From Fonsecaea monophora (lineage: Eukaryota > Ascomycota > Eurotiomycetes > Chaetothyriales > Herpotrichiellaceae), in contig NW_019173953.1 in assembly GCF_001642475.1 (NCBI RefSeq), positions 248,001 through 312,000 of the forward strand: a stretch of DNA of 64,000 nucleotides, written 5' to 3'. The notes beneath the pieces are model-generated. The model had not been told where the DNA came from. It saw only the letters and a list, made by a program, of their open reading frames with translations, and did no database searches. This document shows, piece after piece, positions 30,837 through 43,345 of this stretch. Numbering within the stretch: the first letter of the stretch is position 1; each line of letters opens with the position of its first letter. A program made the translations under genes and the position numbers.

Positions 30837-33117
30837 GGGTGTCGAGACCTGAAAACATGGAAACAGGGGATAACTGTTGATTCTCGAAGTATTGTATAGA
30901 TAAGCCTCCTCGATCTGTAGGTCGGGAGCCTTTGTGAAAGCCTTTGTGCAGTTCTGGATTCCCGCTTCCTCGTGTACCCTGTTGATTGATAGTCTGCTTC
31001 AAATGCCGTGCTGCACTTTTTTGCCCTTGCAAAGAAAGCACTTCGCCTCGCCAATCCATCATCGGCAGGCCAATCTTTGTCGTGGTCAGATCTCTTCATG
31101 GTCGTAGTCTATGCATCGTGGGGGAAGAGAAGTTCACGTTCATTTGTCGGTGTACCCAAGCAACAACCACCCATGCCACGACTATACGATCTTCTTGTCA
31201 ATAGGTCAAGAAATGTTTTTAGCCAACTTTCCTGGCTTTCTCGTCTGGATTTGCTTGTCGATACAACAGGTGACCTTTGTACGCGGGTTTCGCCACGGGT
31301 ATCACCGTGGGTGTCAGGTATCGATCTATTTATTGTATGACAGTCCCCGGACTTGACAGAGGACATCGTCAAAAAAAAAACCCCCTGCGTAAGACGAGGT
31401 AGCGTATTCATTGTTTCCGCTGCGAATAACTGACCCCCCCCCCCTAAACATTTAGATAAACGCCCCGAATTCACATGCCAGTGCATCTCGTGTGTCTCGT
31501 ATCGAACAACCAGCCTCGCTCTCGAGTCCAAAGTCCAGCGAGGCAGGGTGTCCAGGTCTTTCGAGGGAGTGAGTCTCCAACCATGTGTTTGGTGTGTGCC
31601 ATAAGCTGAGTGCTGAATGTAGGAAATCTGCTCGCGTGTATCAAGTGGTATATTTATATTGCAAGAAATGGGTTGGTTGACTACAGGGGCAGCAGGAGGA
31701 TTGGGAGCGAAACGAGCGGGTCAATAGGTCTCCAGGAGTCTCACATTCCACATCCCATGCCACACACACTCGAAGCAGTAGAGTTGTCGACGTCGGTAGC
31801 CAAAGGGTTGCATCCCGCCCCCCCGTAGTGACAGTGAAGATGTGCCCACCCCTTGAAGACACGCTTCAGCCTTGCCTGCGCCCACCAGCGTTACCTTCAC
31901 GAACCCAGCCGTGGGTCCCTTAGGTACGTCCAGCAGAAAAAAAAAGGCAGTATATAATGTCACTCTCGCCAAATTCTGGCACACAAAGACCCCCTTTCCT
32001 ACGACAAAGGGCGAGACGATAATCGAACCCCATGACTCCCTCTTCGAGCCTCACTTCGATCGATCGGACGCCCACACACACAAAATCTAGGATCTGTCAG
32101 GTCAAACTAACAATCGGGTTAGCAGGCAGCAGATCCTCGATTCGAACCTCCTCAGAATCCTCCTCGATCGAACCTCCCTCCCTCAATTCGACTCAACTTA
32201 TAGAATTCGTAGTATAACCGGCCGGCCGAGAAAAACCAACCCGAAAGGGCGAGTTTCACTTACCCACGAACCAGAGTTGAGCTGCTTCGTGGATGAGTTT
32301 TTTGCTCTTCTGGGAGATGGTGACCTTTTTTTTTCTTCTGCGCGCACACAATCAAAAAAAGGGTATGGAATTGTGTGTTTGTGTGTGGGAAAGATCCAAC
32401 GCCAAGGAGGATAAAGGAGAAGAAGTGAAGAACAGAAAACCGGAAGAGTGGATGATGTGAGCGGAGGGTAGATGCCAGATACTGCCCTTAGTCCACTATG
32501 TGTAATAACAACAAGTCTGCCCCCTGCGAGAATTCAATATCCCAAATCAATCAGCGCGCGTTCCTCCCCGTGTTCCCGGTATGGATCCCGGTTTGTCAGT
32601 TGATCTCCATTATTCCACTTCAAGTGCTGTTGTCTGTCCTTATTCGCCTTCGGTAATATCATCTTCCATCTGATCTAGCACGCTGCTAGTCTCTGTACTG
32701 GTTCTGTCATTGCCTACTGCTGTTGTGAGCCGTAGAATCTGTTCCCTCCTATTGCAGCGAGGCTTGAGCGAGCTTCGAGTATGCGTGTTATAAGTGGTAG
32801 CAAACTTAGCAAGCACTCGAACCCTAGGACCTCTCCTCCGCCATCCATCTTTTCCTGCGTACTTGCAAAGTTCCTCGGGGACATCTGCAAGCATTGCGCC
32901 GCTGGGGAAGGCCGTCAGCAAGGAAGATCACAAGAACTGGGAGAGTAGATGCTTTGCTGTACTGCGAATCAAAGACACGCTTCTTCCCATTTTCATTTCA
33001 TCAAAGTCAGTTGACATGCTCACTCTTGTGCCGGGTGGTTTTCGGGGGCACCCTTGCTCATTCAACCTTGTGTTTGTCATCTGCATCATCGTCCGTCATC
33101 TTCGTTTATTGCCATAC
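30837..33117. other. convergent 2.3 kb intergenic region
   Basis: The gap between the 3' ends of the JmjC/cupin and CK2 beta genes contains no supported gene. It has homopolymer runs (A10 at 31371, C11 at 31434) and a T/C-rich stretch near 32040-32200. Open frames here have no family resemblance. Confidence 0.5.
31371..31444. repeat. A10 and C11 homopolymer runs
   Basis: A run of ten A followed directly by five C (31371-31385), and a run of eleven C (31434-31444), lie within 75 bp in the convergent gap. They are slippage-prone and could be assembly-sensitive. Confidence 0.85.
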
Positions 33118-34581
33118 TCATATCCAATTTCCTTCACCCCTTTGTTGCACAGAGACGTCGACTCCTTGACCCCTTGTCCCTGGCTTCCGTCGAGATTTGC
33201 CGCGACCACCGCCTTGACTTTGACTAGCCATTAACGCATCCCCATCGGCATCAGGCTCTCGTTTTGACTTGCCACGCTGACTGCTTTGAGCCATGGGCGT
33301 TTGACTCTGGCCCTGGGTGGCCATAATTGCATCTCCGTCTTGGTCAGCGCCTTCTCCAGCGCCGTCGTCCCCTTCCTCTTCCTCTCCCTCCTCTTCATCA
33401 TCGTCGTCAACATCTTCGTTGTCCTGTGTTCCTCCTGGCAGGCGCAGCAATTCTTCGTCGGGGTCACCGTCCACTGTGCCACCATATCGTTCATGCCATA
33501 GTCTTGCTTCGTCGAGTTCATTAATGTCTAGAGGTTTAGACCGGAGCCAACGCATCCGGGGTCCGCTCTTCGCTCGTTCCGACACCTTGAAGCCGTAAAT
33601 TTTGGGCTCGTAGATCTTACCTTTCCCTAAACCGGGTGCAAGGTTGTGGGTGGCGATCCCATTGATCGTTGCTGGTTGCGGAGGTAAAGTGTTCTGAGTC
33701 ATCGCGGATAGAGAGGTCTTCTCGTCCTTGGTCGATGTGATACCAGGAATCGCTGGGGCCTGAGGTAGGGTCAGGCTCGAACTTCGACTGGCCGTTATGC
33801 CCCCACGCGTGGCATTCCCTTCGTTGGGACTCAAGGTGCTTTCGAGATCATCATTTCCTTGGCCGCTGGGATCTCGGGGATTTCGTTTCTTCATTGGGGC
33901 CACGTCTAAGTCTGGGTAGGACATGAAGAACAGGCATGGAAACGTCGTCCCAAAAAAGGCACCGTCGACGGCCTGAAATCTAGAGTTCGGGGGAGTGTAG
34001 ACATCCAGACAGCTCGGGCAAAAGAGTTTGACTGTCTGTTGCCCAGGGGTGTCCGTCAGACCGACCGGCAACACTTTTGCCCCGGCACAATACACCCGGG
34101 GGCAGAAACCAAAATGTGACAATTCATACTTCTCCATCATTTGTTGAATCCCAGGTCTTGACGTGATGTACCGGGCGTGTATCAGACCATACAGAAGTTC
34201 CGCAGATGACTCAATAACGGAAGTATCAGATGAGGTCCGACCATGTCTTCTACCGCCTGCTGGGCCTCCGGATTGTCGCCTTGATGCCCCGTTTTGATTC
34301 GCAGTTGGCTCGTCCAATTCATCGCCCAGAATGCCATCGTCTTCTTCTTCCTCTTCTTCCTCCTCCTCTTCTGACAGAGCTGACGAATTAGTTTCTGACG
34401 GTTCCACATCAAGTATCATTTCTAATGCATCCTTGTACATGGGCACTTGGGCTTGCAATCCCGTCAGGTTGAAATCGTCCTCGATGAAATCTTCGCTGAC
34501 TTCGGCGAAATATTCATGGCCGACCAGGTTGCAGAAAGTTCCGATCCAGCTATCTGGACTCTGAGAAGAAGTTTGAGACAT
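33118..34581 (-). CDS. casein kinase 2 regulatory (beta) subunit
   Basis: Single-exon protein of 487 aa, the regulatory subunit of protein kinase CK2. It dimerises and holds the two catalytic subunits in nucleus and cytoplasm. The N-terminus (SWIGTFCNLVGHEYFAEVSEDFIEDDFNLTGL) and LLYGLIHARYI match the family. The zinc-binding cysteines are C160, C165, C188 and C191 (CPRVYC, CPSC) with the conserved 5-23-3 spacing of the dimer interface. Three features enlarge it over the roughly 215-residue animal form. These are an acidic and Gly/Ser-rich insert at residues 64-125 including E10DD, an insert of about 110 residues after the zinc region, and an acidic, Gln/Ser-rich C-terminal tail of about 110 residues. 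Such extensions are usual in filamentous fungi. Fungi normally have two beta genes (CKB1/CKB2) and I cannot say which this is. Confidence 0.93.
   Translation of the reverse strand: MSQTSSQSPDSWIGTFCNLVGHEYFAEVSEDFIEDDFNLTGLQAQVPMYKDALEMILDVEPSETNSSALSEEEEEEEEEEDDGILGDELDEPTANQNGASRRQSGGPAGGRRHGRTSSDTSVIESSAELLYGLIHARYITSRPGIQQMMEKYELSHFGFCPRVYCAGAKVLPVGLTDTPGQQTVKLFCPSCLDVYTPPNSRFQAVDGAFFGTTFPCLFFMSYPDLDVAPMKKRNPRDPSGQGNDDLESTLSPNEGNATRGGITASRSSSLTLPQAPAIPGITSTKDEKTSLSAMTQNTLPPQPATINGIATHNLAPGLGKGKIYEPKIYGFKVSERAKSGPRMRWLRSKPLDINELDEARLWHERYGGTVDGDPDEELLRLPGGTQDNEDVDDDDEEEGEEEEGDDGAGEGADQDGDAIMATQGQSQTPMAQSSQRGKSKREPDADGDALMASQSQGGGRGKSRRKPGTRGQGVDVSVQQRGEGNWI
34342..34371 (-). repeat. GAA/GAG run encoding Glu10 in CK2 beta
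   Basis: Ten consecutive Glu codons, mixed GAA and GAG, sit at residues 71-80 of the CK2 beta protein, in the acidic insert between the N-terminal and zinc-binding parts. Mixed codon use suggests it is older or more constrained than the pure ACC run in the cupin gene. Confidence 0.9.
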
Positions 34582-35416
34582 TGCGTTGGAGAGTGTGGCG
34601 GAGGAACTGGTAAATTGCTGGTAGTAGAGCGATTCAGAGTATTCGGAAGCAATGTCGAGCCGGTCCAGGCCAGCGGCCAGGGCGGAGGCTTGTTGGGCAG
34701 ACAGATTGGGATAAAAGTCGCGTTCAACACAGAATCTTCTGTCTGTGAGACCTCAACTTCCTGGTGGAAGGTAAGATGATCGAGAAGACGGGCGAGTGGT
34801 CTGGCGCGGGGTGGGAGGGGTCAGGAAAGAGGAAGGACAGGACTCGTGGGAGGCATGGAGGAGGGTTGCACGACTGCCTTCGTTTCTCGGTGTCAGACGT
34901 CTCACAGTCGCTTTCGCTGCCTGGCTCTTGGAAGTTTCGAGCAGTGAATAAGAGGTAGGGGAGTCAGAGGGTGGCTCGGCGGGGTGTATTGATTTCAGGA
35001 GCAGGGGTAGGCAGGCAGTGAAATCATACAAAAACCAATTGGGCCTGTCTTTAATGTGGCAACATGCACAGATACGCGTGCTCTAGGTCAAGGTCGATCG
35101 CAACTCTTGTCTGCAGAATCATATAGGAATGATAGGTGGACGATAGCTGGATGTGAATTCCACGGCCGCACTTTTGACATGCGCCCCGAGAGAGCGAAGT
35201 GGATGGGCGCAGTGAAGTCCAATCTTGACCAATCAGCCCCGACCCAAGCAGTCTTGGCAAAAATCATGTGATTCGAGATTAATGGCTGCTTGTACAGCGC
35301 GTCCTGTTTCTTCAGTGCAACGAGAATAGATGACGGATAGAAAACAGTCAATTCCTTATTTTTGCGGTCATCATTGTACCCTAAGGCACCAAAAAGTATC
35401 GTCAAACTGCTCGGTT
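34582..35416. other. CK2 beta promoter region
   Basis: The 835-bp gap lies upstream of the CK2 beta start and past the 3' end of the Zn2Cys6 gene, both on the minus strand. G/A-rich sequence near 34770-34870 is C/T-rich on the coding strand, consistent with a promoter. No gene is supported. Confidence 0.45.
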
Positions 35417-37993
35417 TCAAAACAACTCGTTCATAATTCTGGCAAATTCCGGCTCATTTCCAAACGCATTGAATCCCTCCGCCATACTGATTTCACCGTT
35501 TGCGCCAACGAAGTTGAATGACTCCGGTCCTGGAGTCGCAGCTCCATACCCACCAGCCAATTCGAATAGACTGGACAACTCATTCGTGATCTGCAGTGCA
35601 TCGTCCGGGCTGACTCCTAGTTCTTGCTGATTTTGACCCCCATTCGCCTGGTTCGAACTCGAATTGCCATACGGCTGCTGGTAGTCGACTTTGTGTCCGG
35701 CAAGGCCAGCCATTGCCATCGCGGCGTCTGAGTGAGCGTCTTGTTCAGCATCATTCATGCCGCCGACGCCGCGAGCCAGTAGACCAATCTTGTCACCCAT
35801 GTCCTTGAGCCCTCGAATAGTCCGCCAGAGCCTCTTAGACACGTGTGACTTGGTGCTAAAACCCTTAACAATCTCTATCGCAGCGTAGAACTCTTGCCTG
35901 GTCTGGGAGCAAAAGACGGCCGGAGCATGAGCCACTGACAGGAAGAGCACAGCGAGTGCCTGGACCAAAAAGTAGTTGTACAGCACCTGCTGGGTTTTGT
36001 AGATGTCGGACATCTGGTTCACTGCTGTCAACGTGTTGATGGTGTCCTTGGCCACGTCAATCACATTCTGTGCGTAGTGGCGGTTCTCCATAATGCTGGT
36101 CGCGGAATGGAGGATAGGCCGATAGATAGAAATTCGTGCCTGGTTCTTACGCAAATACATCAGAAGTCGGAGACGGCGCACTCCGCGGCCAGGTATCTCA
36201 TTTTCTCTGGCAAGGTCCCGATTGTTGAATTGCAACGACTCGGGAAGCTGTGCATACCACTGCAGAATCTGGTAGTCCAAAAATCCTATCTCGTCTTTCT
36301 TCGTGTTCTGGCCCGCCTCATACGCCAGATTGTGGTACCAGACTTTTGTGGCGATTTGATTGTACTTGGTAATGTGTTTCAAATATGGATGACTCTCATC
36401 CTGCCGGACATCAATAAGGCAATTGGGAACGGATCAAGGTGACTTACCGGTTCAGGCAGAGCGGGATCAATGTCTGCATCTTGCAATGCAAATGGCATGC
36501 CTGTGCCAAAGCTCCAGCGACGATCGAGCGCGTAGACGGTCCAGAAGATACGAATGGCTTGCTGATACTCAGCTTCGTTCGTAAAGGATTTGAGCAAAGA
36601 GTCCTTTCTGTGAAGCCCCATTTCTATACACATGCGCGCTGCGATACCAATGAATCGCCATGCCTGTGCCTCCTCATCTTTTTGGAAGTAGAAAGTAGCC
36701 TGTTGACGGATGTCAGCCAACACAACCTGAGTAGCGTGACGGAAAGTTCCTCTTACCGTCAATACCGTCAAGACGACGGACTTGATGTCCAATGCGGTAA
36801 CTAATTTCAGATCCGTCGCTGGTTTTGCCGCATCAAAGAATCTTTGGCCCAACTCACTTCGTCCGTGTCCTTCAACAGTCAGCGTTATCGCCAGAACCAT
36901 CTTTAAAACGGTAGTCTCTTCATCGTCGAACGTGTCTGCGCCTGGGAGACCGGGTTGACCCAGCCCAGTTCTCAGGGACGCCGCGATGAACTTGTATAAC
37001 GAGGTCGCTTGCTTCAAAACCTTATCGATGTCCACGACAGGATACATGATTCCAATCTCTTCCTCATAGACGCGACACAGACGAACCACTTCGGGATGGT
37101 CAATCAACCATAGGGGGTCTTTGCTTGGATGAGGCGGAAGCATCATGATAGGTGAAGCCGCTCGACTTCGATCGCGAGACATCATACCATCGTCCGGTGC
37201 ATTATGTGTGATCCCCATGGTCTGAAGGGAAGATTTGGCCACATCCAATCCGTAGACTGTGCTTGTCGGGCCATGAAATTGAGGCAAGGCCTTGGGCTGT
37301 GCTCTCTTGGGCGAGATGAGGGGTGGTAGCGTACGGGACGCCGACACGGACATGGAACGGGTTGAGCCATCGTGGGAGAACTGCGGGTCGATGGGAGCCG
37401 AATAGGAGATGTCGGCTCTGCTTCGCAACTCATTCAAGCTGGCGTAAAGGTCGTTTACTTGCTCTTGGAGTGCAGCAATATGGTCGCGCATCTGGTTGAA
37501 CTCACTGCTCCCCAAGGTCAGTTGGGTCTGCCAGCTGTAAAGAGTGAAGACGCACGCAGAGTCCTTGAGCGAGTTCGTGCAGCAATTCGGCGCATAGATG
37601 CACTCGAGATTCAGATTGCCACATCTTTGGCACGGAGTGTTTCCGTTGCATTTTATTTTGCGCCTGCCGTTGTATAAAAGATCAGCCTCTACTTGACAAG
37701 TAAGGGGTGGAAGAGAGAGGACGTGGGAGACAGGGCAACCGACCGTTTACACTCATTGCTGTTTCGTTGACAGAGCCCATGTCAGCATATTTCATTCATT
37801 TCTTGTCTTCGCTATTCTCCCCCCGGGAGTCCTACCACGCAATTGAAATATATCTGTTCCTTTTTGACCTCGTGTGTGACTGTTTCTCCGCCGTTGGGTC
37901 AGCTTCGGCCTTGCGTTTTTCGCCATGGCCATTGGCTTGGGGAGAGGCATCTGATCCGGTGCCGGTGCCAGTAGCGACGCTATGGGAAACCAT
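35417..37993 (-). CDS. Zn2Cys6 transcription factor with fungal_trans domain
   Basis: Fungal zinc-cluster regulator of 754 aa in six minus-strand exons: 37836-37993, 37744-37758, 37556-37663, 36757-37504, 36448-36699 and 35417-36400. Exon 2 is only 15 nt. Splicing exons 1-3 produces a perfect cluster at residues 53-79, CNECKRRKIKC then NGNTPCQRCGNLNLEC, with the C-x2-C-x6-C-x5-C-x2-C-x6-C spacing. A linker and short coiled coil follow (EFNQMRDHIAALQEQVNDL), then the fungal_trans regulatory domain with WRFIGIAARMCIEMGLHR and FWTVYALDRRWSFGTGMPFALQD. The introns are 77, 80, 51, 57 and 47 nt, and the four longest contain CTGAC/CTGAT branch sites. Two of them (51 and 57 nt) are stop-free and multiples of three. 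The protein should bind CGG-type sites in the nucleus. Its target pathway cannot be told from sequence. Its promoter faces a 10.7 kb gap shared with the bZIP gene. Confidence 0.92.
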
Positions 37994-40900
37994 GATATTT
38001 TGGAGATCTTCCCTTACAAGAGGGCTTCTTGAAAGGGTTGACGGGGCAGTGGATAGGCGTGGAGATATTTCCGCGACTGACTGTGAGGCGAGGCTGATGG
38101 TCTGGTGGGAGAAGCGGAAATAAGAAGAGAAAAGAGAGGGGGCTATGGGGGGATGTCAGAGCGCAGGCTGGAGGACGGAAAGCTGGAGGAGGCTAGAGGC
38201 CGGAACGGATTATCCCCACCGGAAAAACTGGAGGAGGAGAAGAGCAGGAGAGCGGGGGACCTATCGCCTGCGCCTTCTCTACCTCCACCAGCACTACAGA
38301 CTGCACAAAGTACTCGCGTGAGGTCATGTAGTATTTCTAGCAAATTACTATCTCGCACAGTCAGTTACCTCGTCCTATCTTCCCCTATACACCTGTCTTG
38401 GCTCCTACAGGCTGGCAAGAGTGAAGTATGTCCCCGTTTCGCTGTCCCTCACAGAAGAAGCCCTTGCTGTTTCTGTTCCCAATGTGTCCCCCAAGGGTGT
38501 GGTCACGGTGTGCATACCTGTCCTCGTCTCTGGGAATCGAGCTAGACAGGATGCAATAGGTCCTCTTTGCCGCTACATCTGCTGCTCTGCTCTGTTGTGT
38601 TTCTCCCTACCAAGACAGTGCGCCCCGGCCACCCCTGTATAACCCTGAGTACTAACACGTGTCGGCCTTGCTTCTGAAACTACCTTCTCAAGGTTATGCC
38701 TAAGTACAGTGGTGGTCTCTATCCACAAAGTCGGTGACGACGGGCCACAGCCCTCAGGCGTTCCATGGAGACATTTAAGACAAAGCATGATAACGTTCCG
38801 GGAATTGAAATGCTCCGAAAAATCTTGGAAAATATCCATATTCCATCAGGACCTTACAACAACTACATGTAAGGTTACCAGTCAAAGAAGGCCTGAATAC
38901 CAAGAGACAAACAGTAGTGGGTGGTTGGGGATGTGAAAGGCACAGAAACTTGGGACTGGTTGCCTTTAGGCTCTACCCACGGGGACCCAGTCTCGCACCA
39001 TTATGCCCCTATCCATCATCCTTCATGGAGGCGTTGAGGAAATATGGTATGCTAGGATGCGGTCCTGAGCGCATACCTTCGGTTTCAATACACTGAAGCG
39101 ACACAGTTCAGAAGAAACATCCCCGTCGCCCCTTTCTGAGACGTCATCGGAAAAATGGAACCGTTATTCTGCGTTTTCTGCCAAGGGCCCGTTGGCGAAG
39201 CGCGAGAGAAACAACTGAAACGTTGCTGGACTTTCACATGGTTGATTTGGGTTCCTGTCGAAGAGGAACGTTGACTTCCCGCCTCTGGAAAGACAGCCTC
39301 AGGCACGTATGCAGCTGGTATACACGCTTCCTTTGCAACCTATACCACGCTTGACCTTAGTAAGGAATGGTAAGTTTCCTTTGCTGCTTGGTGGTGGAAA
39401 ACGATCCGTCACTTGGATCCAAACGCCCCCTGCCGGAGCTGTTTCAAAAATGCAGAAAGTTGAGAATGGGTGTGCTTGTAGGAGCGCCAGTGAAAGGTTG
39501 GTCGGCTGTACATCCGGCTAAATTGTGTTACGAGAAACGGGAGAAGAACTATTGCCGGGAAATCCCGAGTCCTGTGCTCTTTGAGGAAGGGCTCAGTGTC
39601 TGCTTCCGACCCCTTTTCAACACATGCACTTCTTAATACGGAAGACATAGGGCACAGCGTATCGCCAGATGGGAGTGTTGACACTGGCAACGTGTCCTCC
39701 ATCTCTGGTGTCTCATATGCCTCGAAGGATTTCATTTGAGCACGAGACCAGGTTCTGGACTCCCAGTAGCAAATTGGACTACAAGGGTCTGGTCGAAACG
39801 CCAACACTTTGGTGAACGACGAAAGCGTTTCTGGCAGGTGGCAAAACCAACCATTTCCTCAAAGTAGTTCCGACTCTTTACGGCAATGCCTCGAGCGCCT
39901 GGCATGCGCGTGCCAGGCAGACATGCGGCAATCAACAGTTTTCGTTGCCAGCCAATTCACGACCACCGGCACATCCATAGTTCACATCGCTCGATCATCG
40001 GAATGCGGGAGATTGATCCCCATCACATAGGCGTGTTTGGAGTTCTGCAGGTCCTGTATCGACGGCAAACCAGCCTATCCATGCCGGAAGCCCAGAATCT
40101 CTACGCGTCGGAAGGATCATCGAGAACATTCGAATGATCTTGTCGTTACTTACCGTTCATGCACCAAAGAAGCGAATGCGTTTCTCCGTCCAAAGAGCTC
40201 GGGAGCCAACCAGATGTGCCCCTGTGGTGTCCGCTGCTCTGCATACAGGCGGACATGTGCAATGGAGGGGGGGCGTCCTTGGTAGATGGAGCAAGCAGAG
40301 TGCCTGTCATCGACGGCACCCACACTGTTGGTAGCACCACCAGTACATCCCCGACGGGCTGACATAAGGCCAGGAACGAGGACACCAAGGATGAAGAGGA
40401 CTGTTGCGGGGCCTTTATTTGCTCGCTCTTGGGCAGGGACAATGGGCAGGGATTTTCCTTGGCCAACGATCAACCACGCATTGCGTTTCGAAGGATCATT
40501 TCAAATATGACACGGGTATTTGGGCCCCGTATCAACCACAGCACGCGCTCCAGACTCCGTTCTAGCCCTACAACGAGCTTTCCCCCTTTACCTTTCTCGA
40601 CCAACACGCCTCCATACACCCAGGACGGCAACAGCACCTTCCCAAAGCCCGTGCGTGAACAGGCTGTTGCCTCTTTAACAGAGGGTGAGGCGTTGCTCAC
40701 CAGTATTACCCTTCTCTTCCACTGAACCCGTATTGCGTGGAGGATTATGTCAGAGTCTCCCAATCACAAGGAGGTGGCTTCTCCCCGTACGCCCGTAGGG
40801 CGACTTCTCAACGGGGGGGCCAAAAAGTGGTGATTGGCCCGTCGTCATGGCAAAAGGCCACTGACCCTGATTAACAGAAAGAGGAAGAGATAGGTAATCC

Positions 40901-42033
40901 TGTTCCGAGTGGCAACCATCTTGGACCAGAAGAGGCAGAAGGGGTTGTATGAGATGCTTTTGTGTCAGATCTACAATGCCGGCACGAAGTGTGAAAGACG
41001 GCAAATTGGATTGAAATGAGAGTTTACACAATCCGCTCCAGGCAGATGGGTGAGGGAGGGGTGGGCCTCTTAGCTGAGGAAAACATCCACCGTGAAGAGA
41101 GTGTCGGGCGATGTTGGAGGAAATGGAAGACACAGAACCTTTCCAACTCTTCCCAGAGCGACTTCGCTGAAGTGTTTGCTGCCCGCGACGGTGCTGACTT
41201 TGTGGCAGAGACCAAGAATTCAAACCGCAAATGTTGTGAGGGACTGCACTCCATACTCCGGTGGTATTCGATGGGTAGGTACTGCGATGCTGGGGGCTGT
41301 ATCCATTGGAATGTATTCCAAATCCTGGGTGGCGATCATCACCCATCCCCACTCACTATTGTGGCCGATGTCAAGTTCGGGGCCAAAGAGACAGAAAACC
41401 CGCGTTGGTTCAACTACTGTTCAGTCGGCATCTGTGTATCAACAACGCCAGGGGAAGAGCACGGCACTATCGATCGCAAGTGAAGGGGATCCAAGGGAGA
41501 CGGGGCTTGTTGTAAGAGTTTCTGGCTTGTTGAACAACTGCCGCCGCCTATCATTTCCAGTTTATTCTCTAGCAAGAGTATCAAATCTCGCCGAGCCGCC
41601 ATCAAATGAAGTCTCCTCCCTGTTTCCCCCTTTCTTCTCCCTCATCCCCCTGTTGAGATTATGCTCAAACACATGTAGATATGCAGATGTCCCTTGGGGC
41701 GACGAAGGGCCGGGACCCGTCGATCTGGCCCTTTGTGTGTTTGTAATCTTGTATCTACGCGCCCTGGGGTACGGAAGGGATAGCAAGCGAGCAGGGAATG
41801 GAGGCCGGGGGGGAAAGGGAAGAAGTGATCCTCCGAGAGACAGGTTTTGTATCGCGAGTGAAGGAAGGGGGTTGTTGGGCTTCTGGAAGACTGCACCAGG
41901 CAGGGTGGCAAGACGGCACGACAGGGTGATTTCCGCCCCTGAGCCTTAGTCCTGTTAACCGAAACAGGGGGAGTAAAGCATGAAGATGGGCACTATACAA
42001 GGAACAAGGGGGCACGGCGACGACAACAACAAG

Positions 42034-42054
42034 CAACAACAACAACAACAACAA
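42034..42054 (+). repeat. (CAA)7 microsatellite
   Basis: Seven CAA units with a neighbouring imperfect copy at 42024-42032 lie in noncoding sequence at the edge of a repeat-rich island. Confidence 0.9.
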
Positions 42055-42119
42055 TATCAAACACAACAACGACCGGGAGATCATGAGTATGCGCTCCCTG
42101 CAACGCGCGGGTCCGTACC

Positions 42120-43345
42120 GTAGGTATGAAGTGTAGGTACGGAGGTGGCAGTGTACACTATGCTCTCCGTACCATAGCTGATCCACCGCCCTACATGATA
42201 CATACCTACATACCTACATACACTTGCGAGTATGTAAGTGTGTACCTACAGCGGTGGTGAAACGCCTCCTGAATCCCTTCAGCCTGCCTGGTAGGGGGAG
42301 GATAGATATTCTTTGTGCTACTACTAGCTAGCTAGCTAGCTAGGCACATGGAACGGCTGGGTCGTGCAGACAGGCAACAAGGGTGGAAAGGGTAGGTTGG
42401 TAGGTAGGTAGAGGGAGAAACGCACATCTTGGGAACGGAGGGTGAGGGAGAGGAAGGAAGGGGTTTCCATGTCTCCCAAACCTGCAAGTCACGACTAGGC
42501 GGATGTAGAGAGGCATACTGGTCGTCGGTATGTAACATAGGGCATCGCACTCCGTAGGTATCTTGGTTACATGGGGCCAAAGCAATTATTGCCTTACCAG
42601 GATCAGGACAAGAACCGGGTACCTACATACATACATACATACACACTCCGTAGGTACCGAGTACAGAAAGGAATACTTGGTTTACCTTGATGTCCTTGAT
42701 GTCCCTTGGCCCCGGGAAGGGGGCCCCCCTAAAACGAAAAACGTGCAAGCTCCCGAAAGGAACCAAGCGAACAAGATGATAACGTACCTACCTGGTATAC
42801 CTGATGCTCGAAAAGCCCATCCTGATCCTGACCCTTGGGGGGGAAAAAAAACACCTGGGATGACCGACTGACCGACCGACCGAACGAACGACCAGACCAG
42901 GTACGTACATTAGTGCCAGAGCGGGAAACGGATGCTGGGATTGGTGGATGACGCTCCCCTCCCCGGCCAGCCACAGCAGCCCATGGGCGATGGCCCCCCT
43001 CCCTTCCCTCCACCTTTGGTTCTTGTCCAGAAAGGGTACGATACTAGTAGGGTAGGGTAGGGCAGGACAGGGCAGGGTACCTACCTACCTTGTACTCGTA
43101 CATACATACATTGGTTGATTGCAGGAGAAGGGATAAAAAAAGGGCCTAAGGCCGTAAACGAACGCGCAAGACGAGTAGGGCAAGGGTAGGGGGGCGGACC
43201 CGTTGGACGAACGAGAGAACAAGGACATGGTGGACAACAACTTTTTAGAAGAAGAAAAAAAGTGGGAATAATAACGCCGAAGCAAGCCCTACGAGTTTAC
43301 GGAGTACCAACCTCGTACAGTACGAGGTGCTGTACCTATCTACAG
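42120..43345. repeat. island of tetranucleotide repeats and AGGTA/TACCT words
   Basis: This 1.2 kb island contains (CTAG)5 at 42324-42343, (TACA)5 at 42624-42643, a GACC/GAACG array at 42862-42893 and TAGGG repeats at 43049-43063. It also has many GTAGGTA/TACCTACC words and a 19-bp palindrome at 43310-43328. Neighbouring sequence on both sides is much less repetitive. Confidence 0.8.
43310..43328. repeat. palindrome ACCTCGTAC-A-GTACGAGGT
   Basis: Nine-base perfect inverted arms flank a single A. It is within the repeat-rich island and could form a hairpin or be a dimeric protein-binding site. Related CTCGTAC/GTACGAG words recur in other intergenic parts of the window. Confidence 0.8.

Noticed and set aside
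32125..32160. GATTCGAACC on the plus strand, resembling a tRNA B-box on the minus strand
   Set aside because: No paired T-stem or acceptor stem could be found around it.
40750..41949. Overlapping 200- and 285-codon open frames on opposite strands
   Set aside because: They overlap on opposite strands, show no conserved motif, and frames of this size are expected by chance in GC-balanced noncoding DNA.
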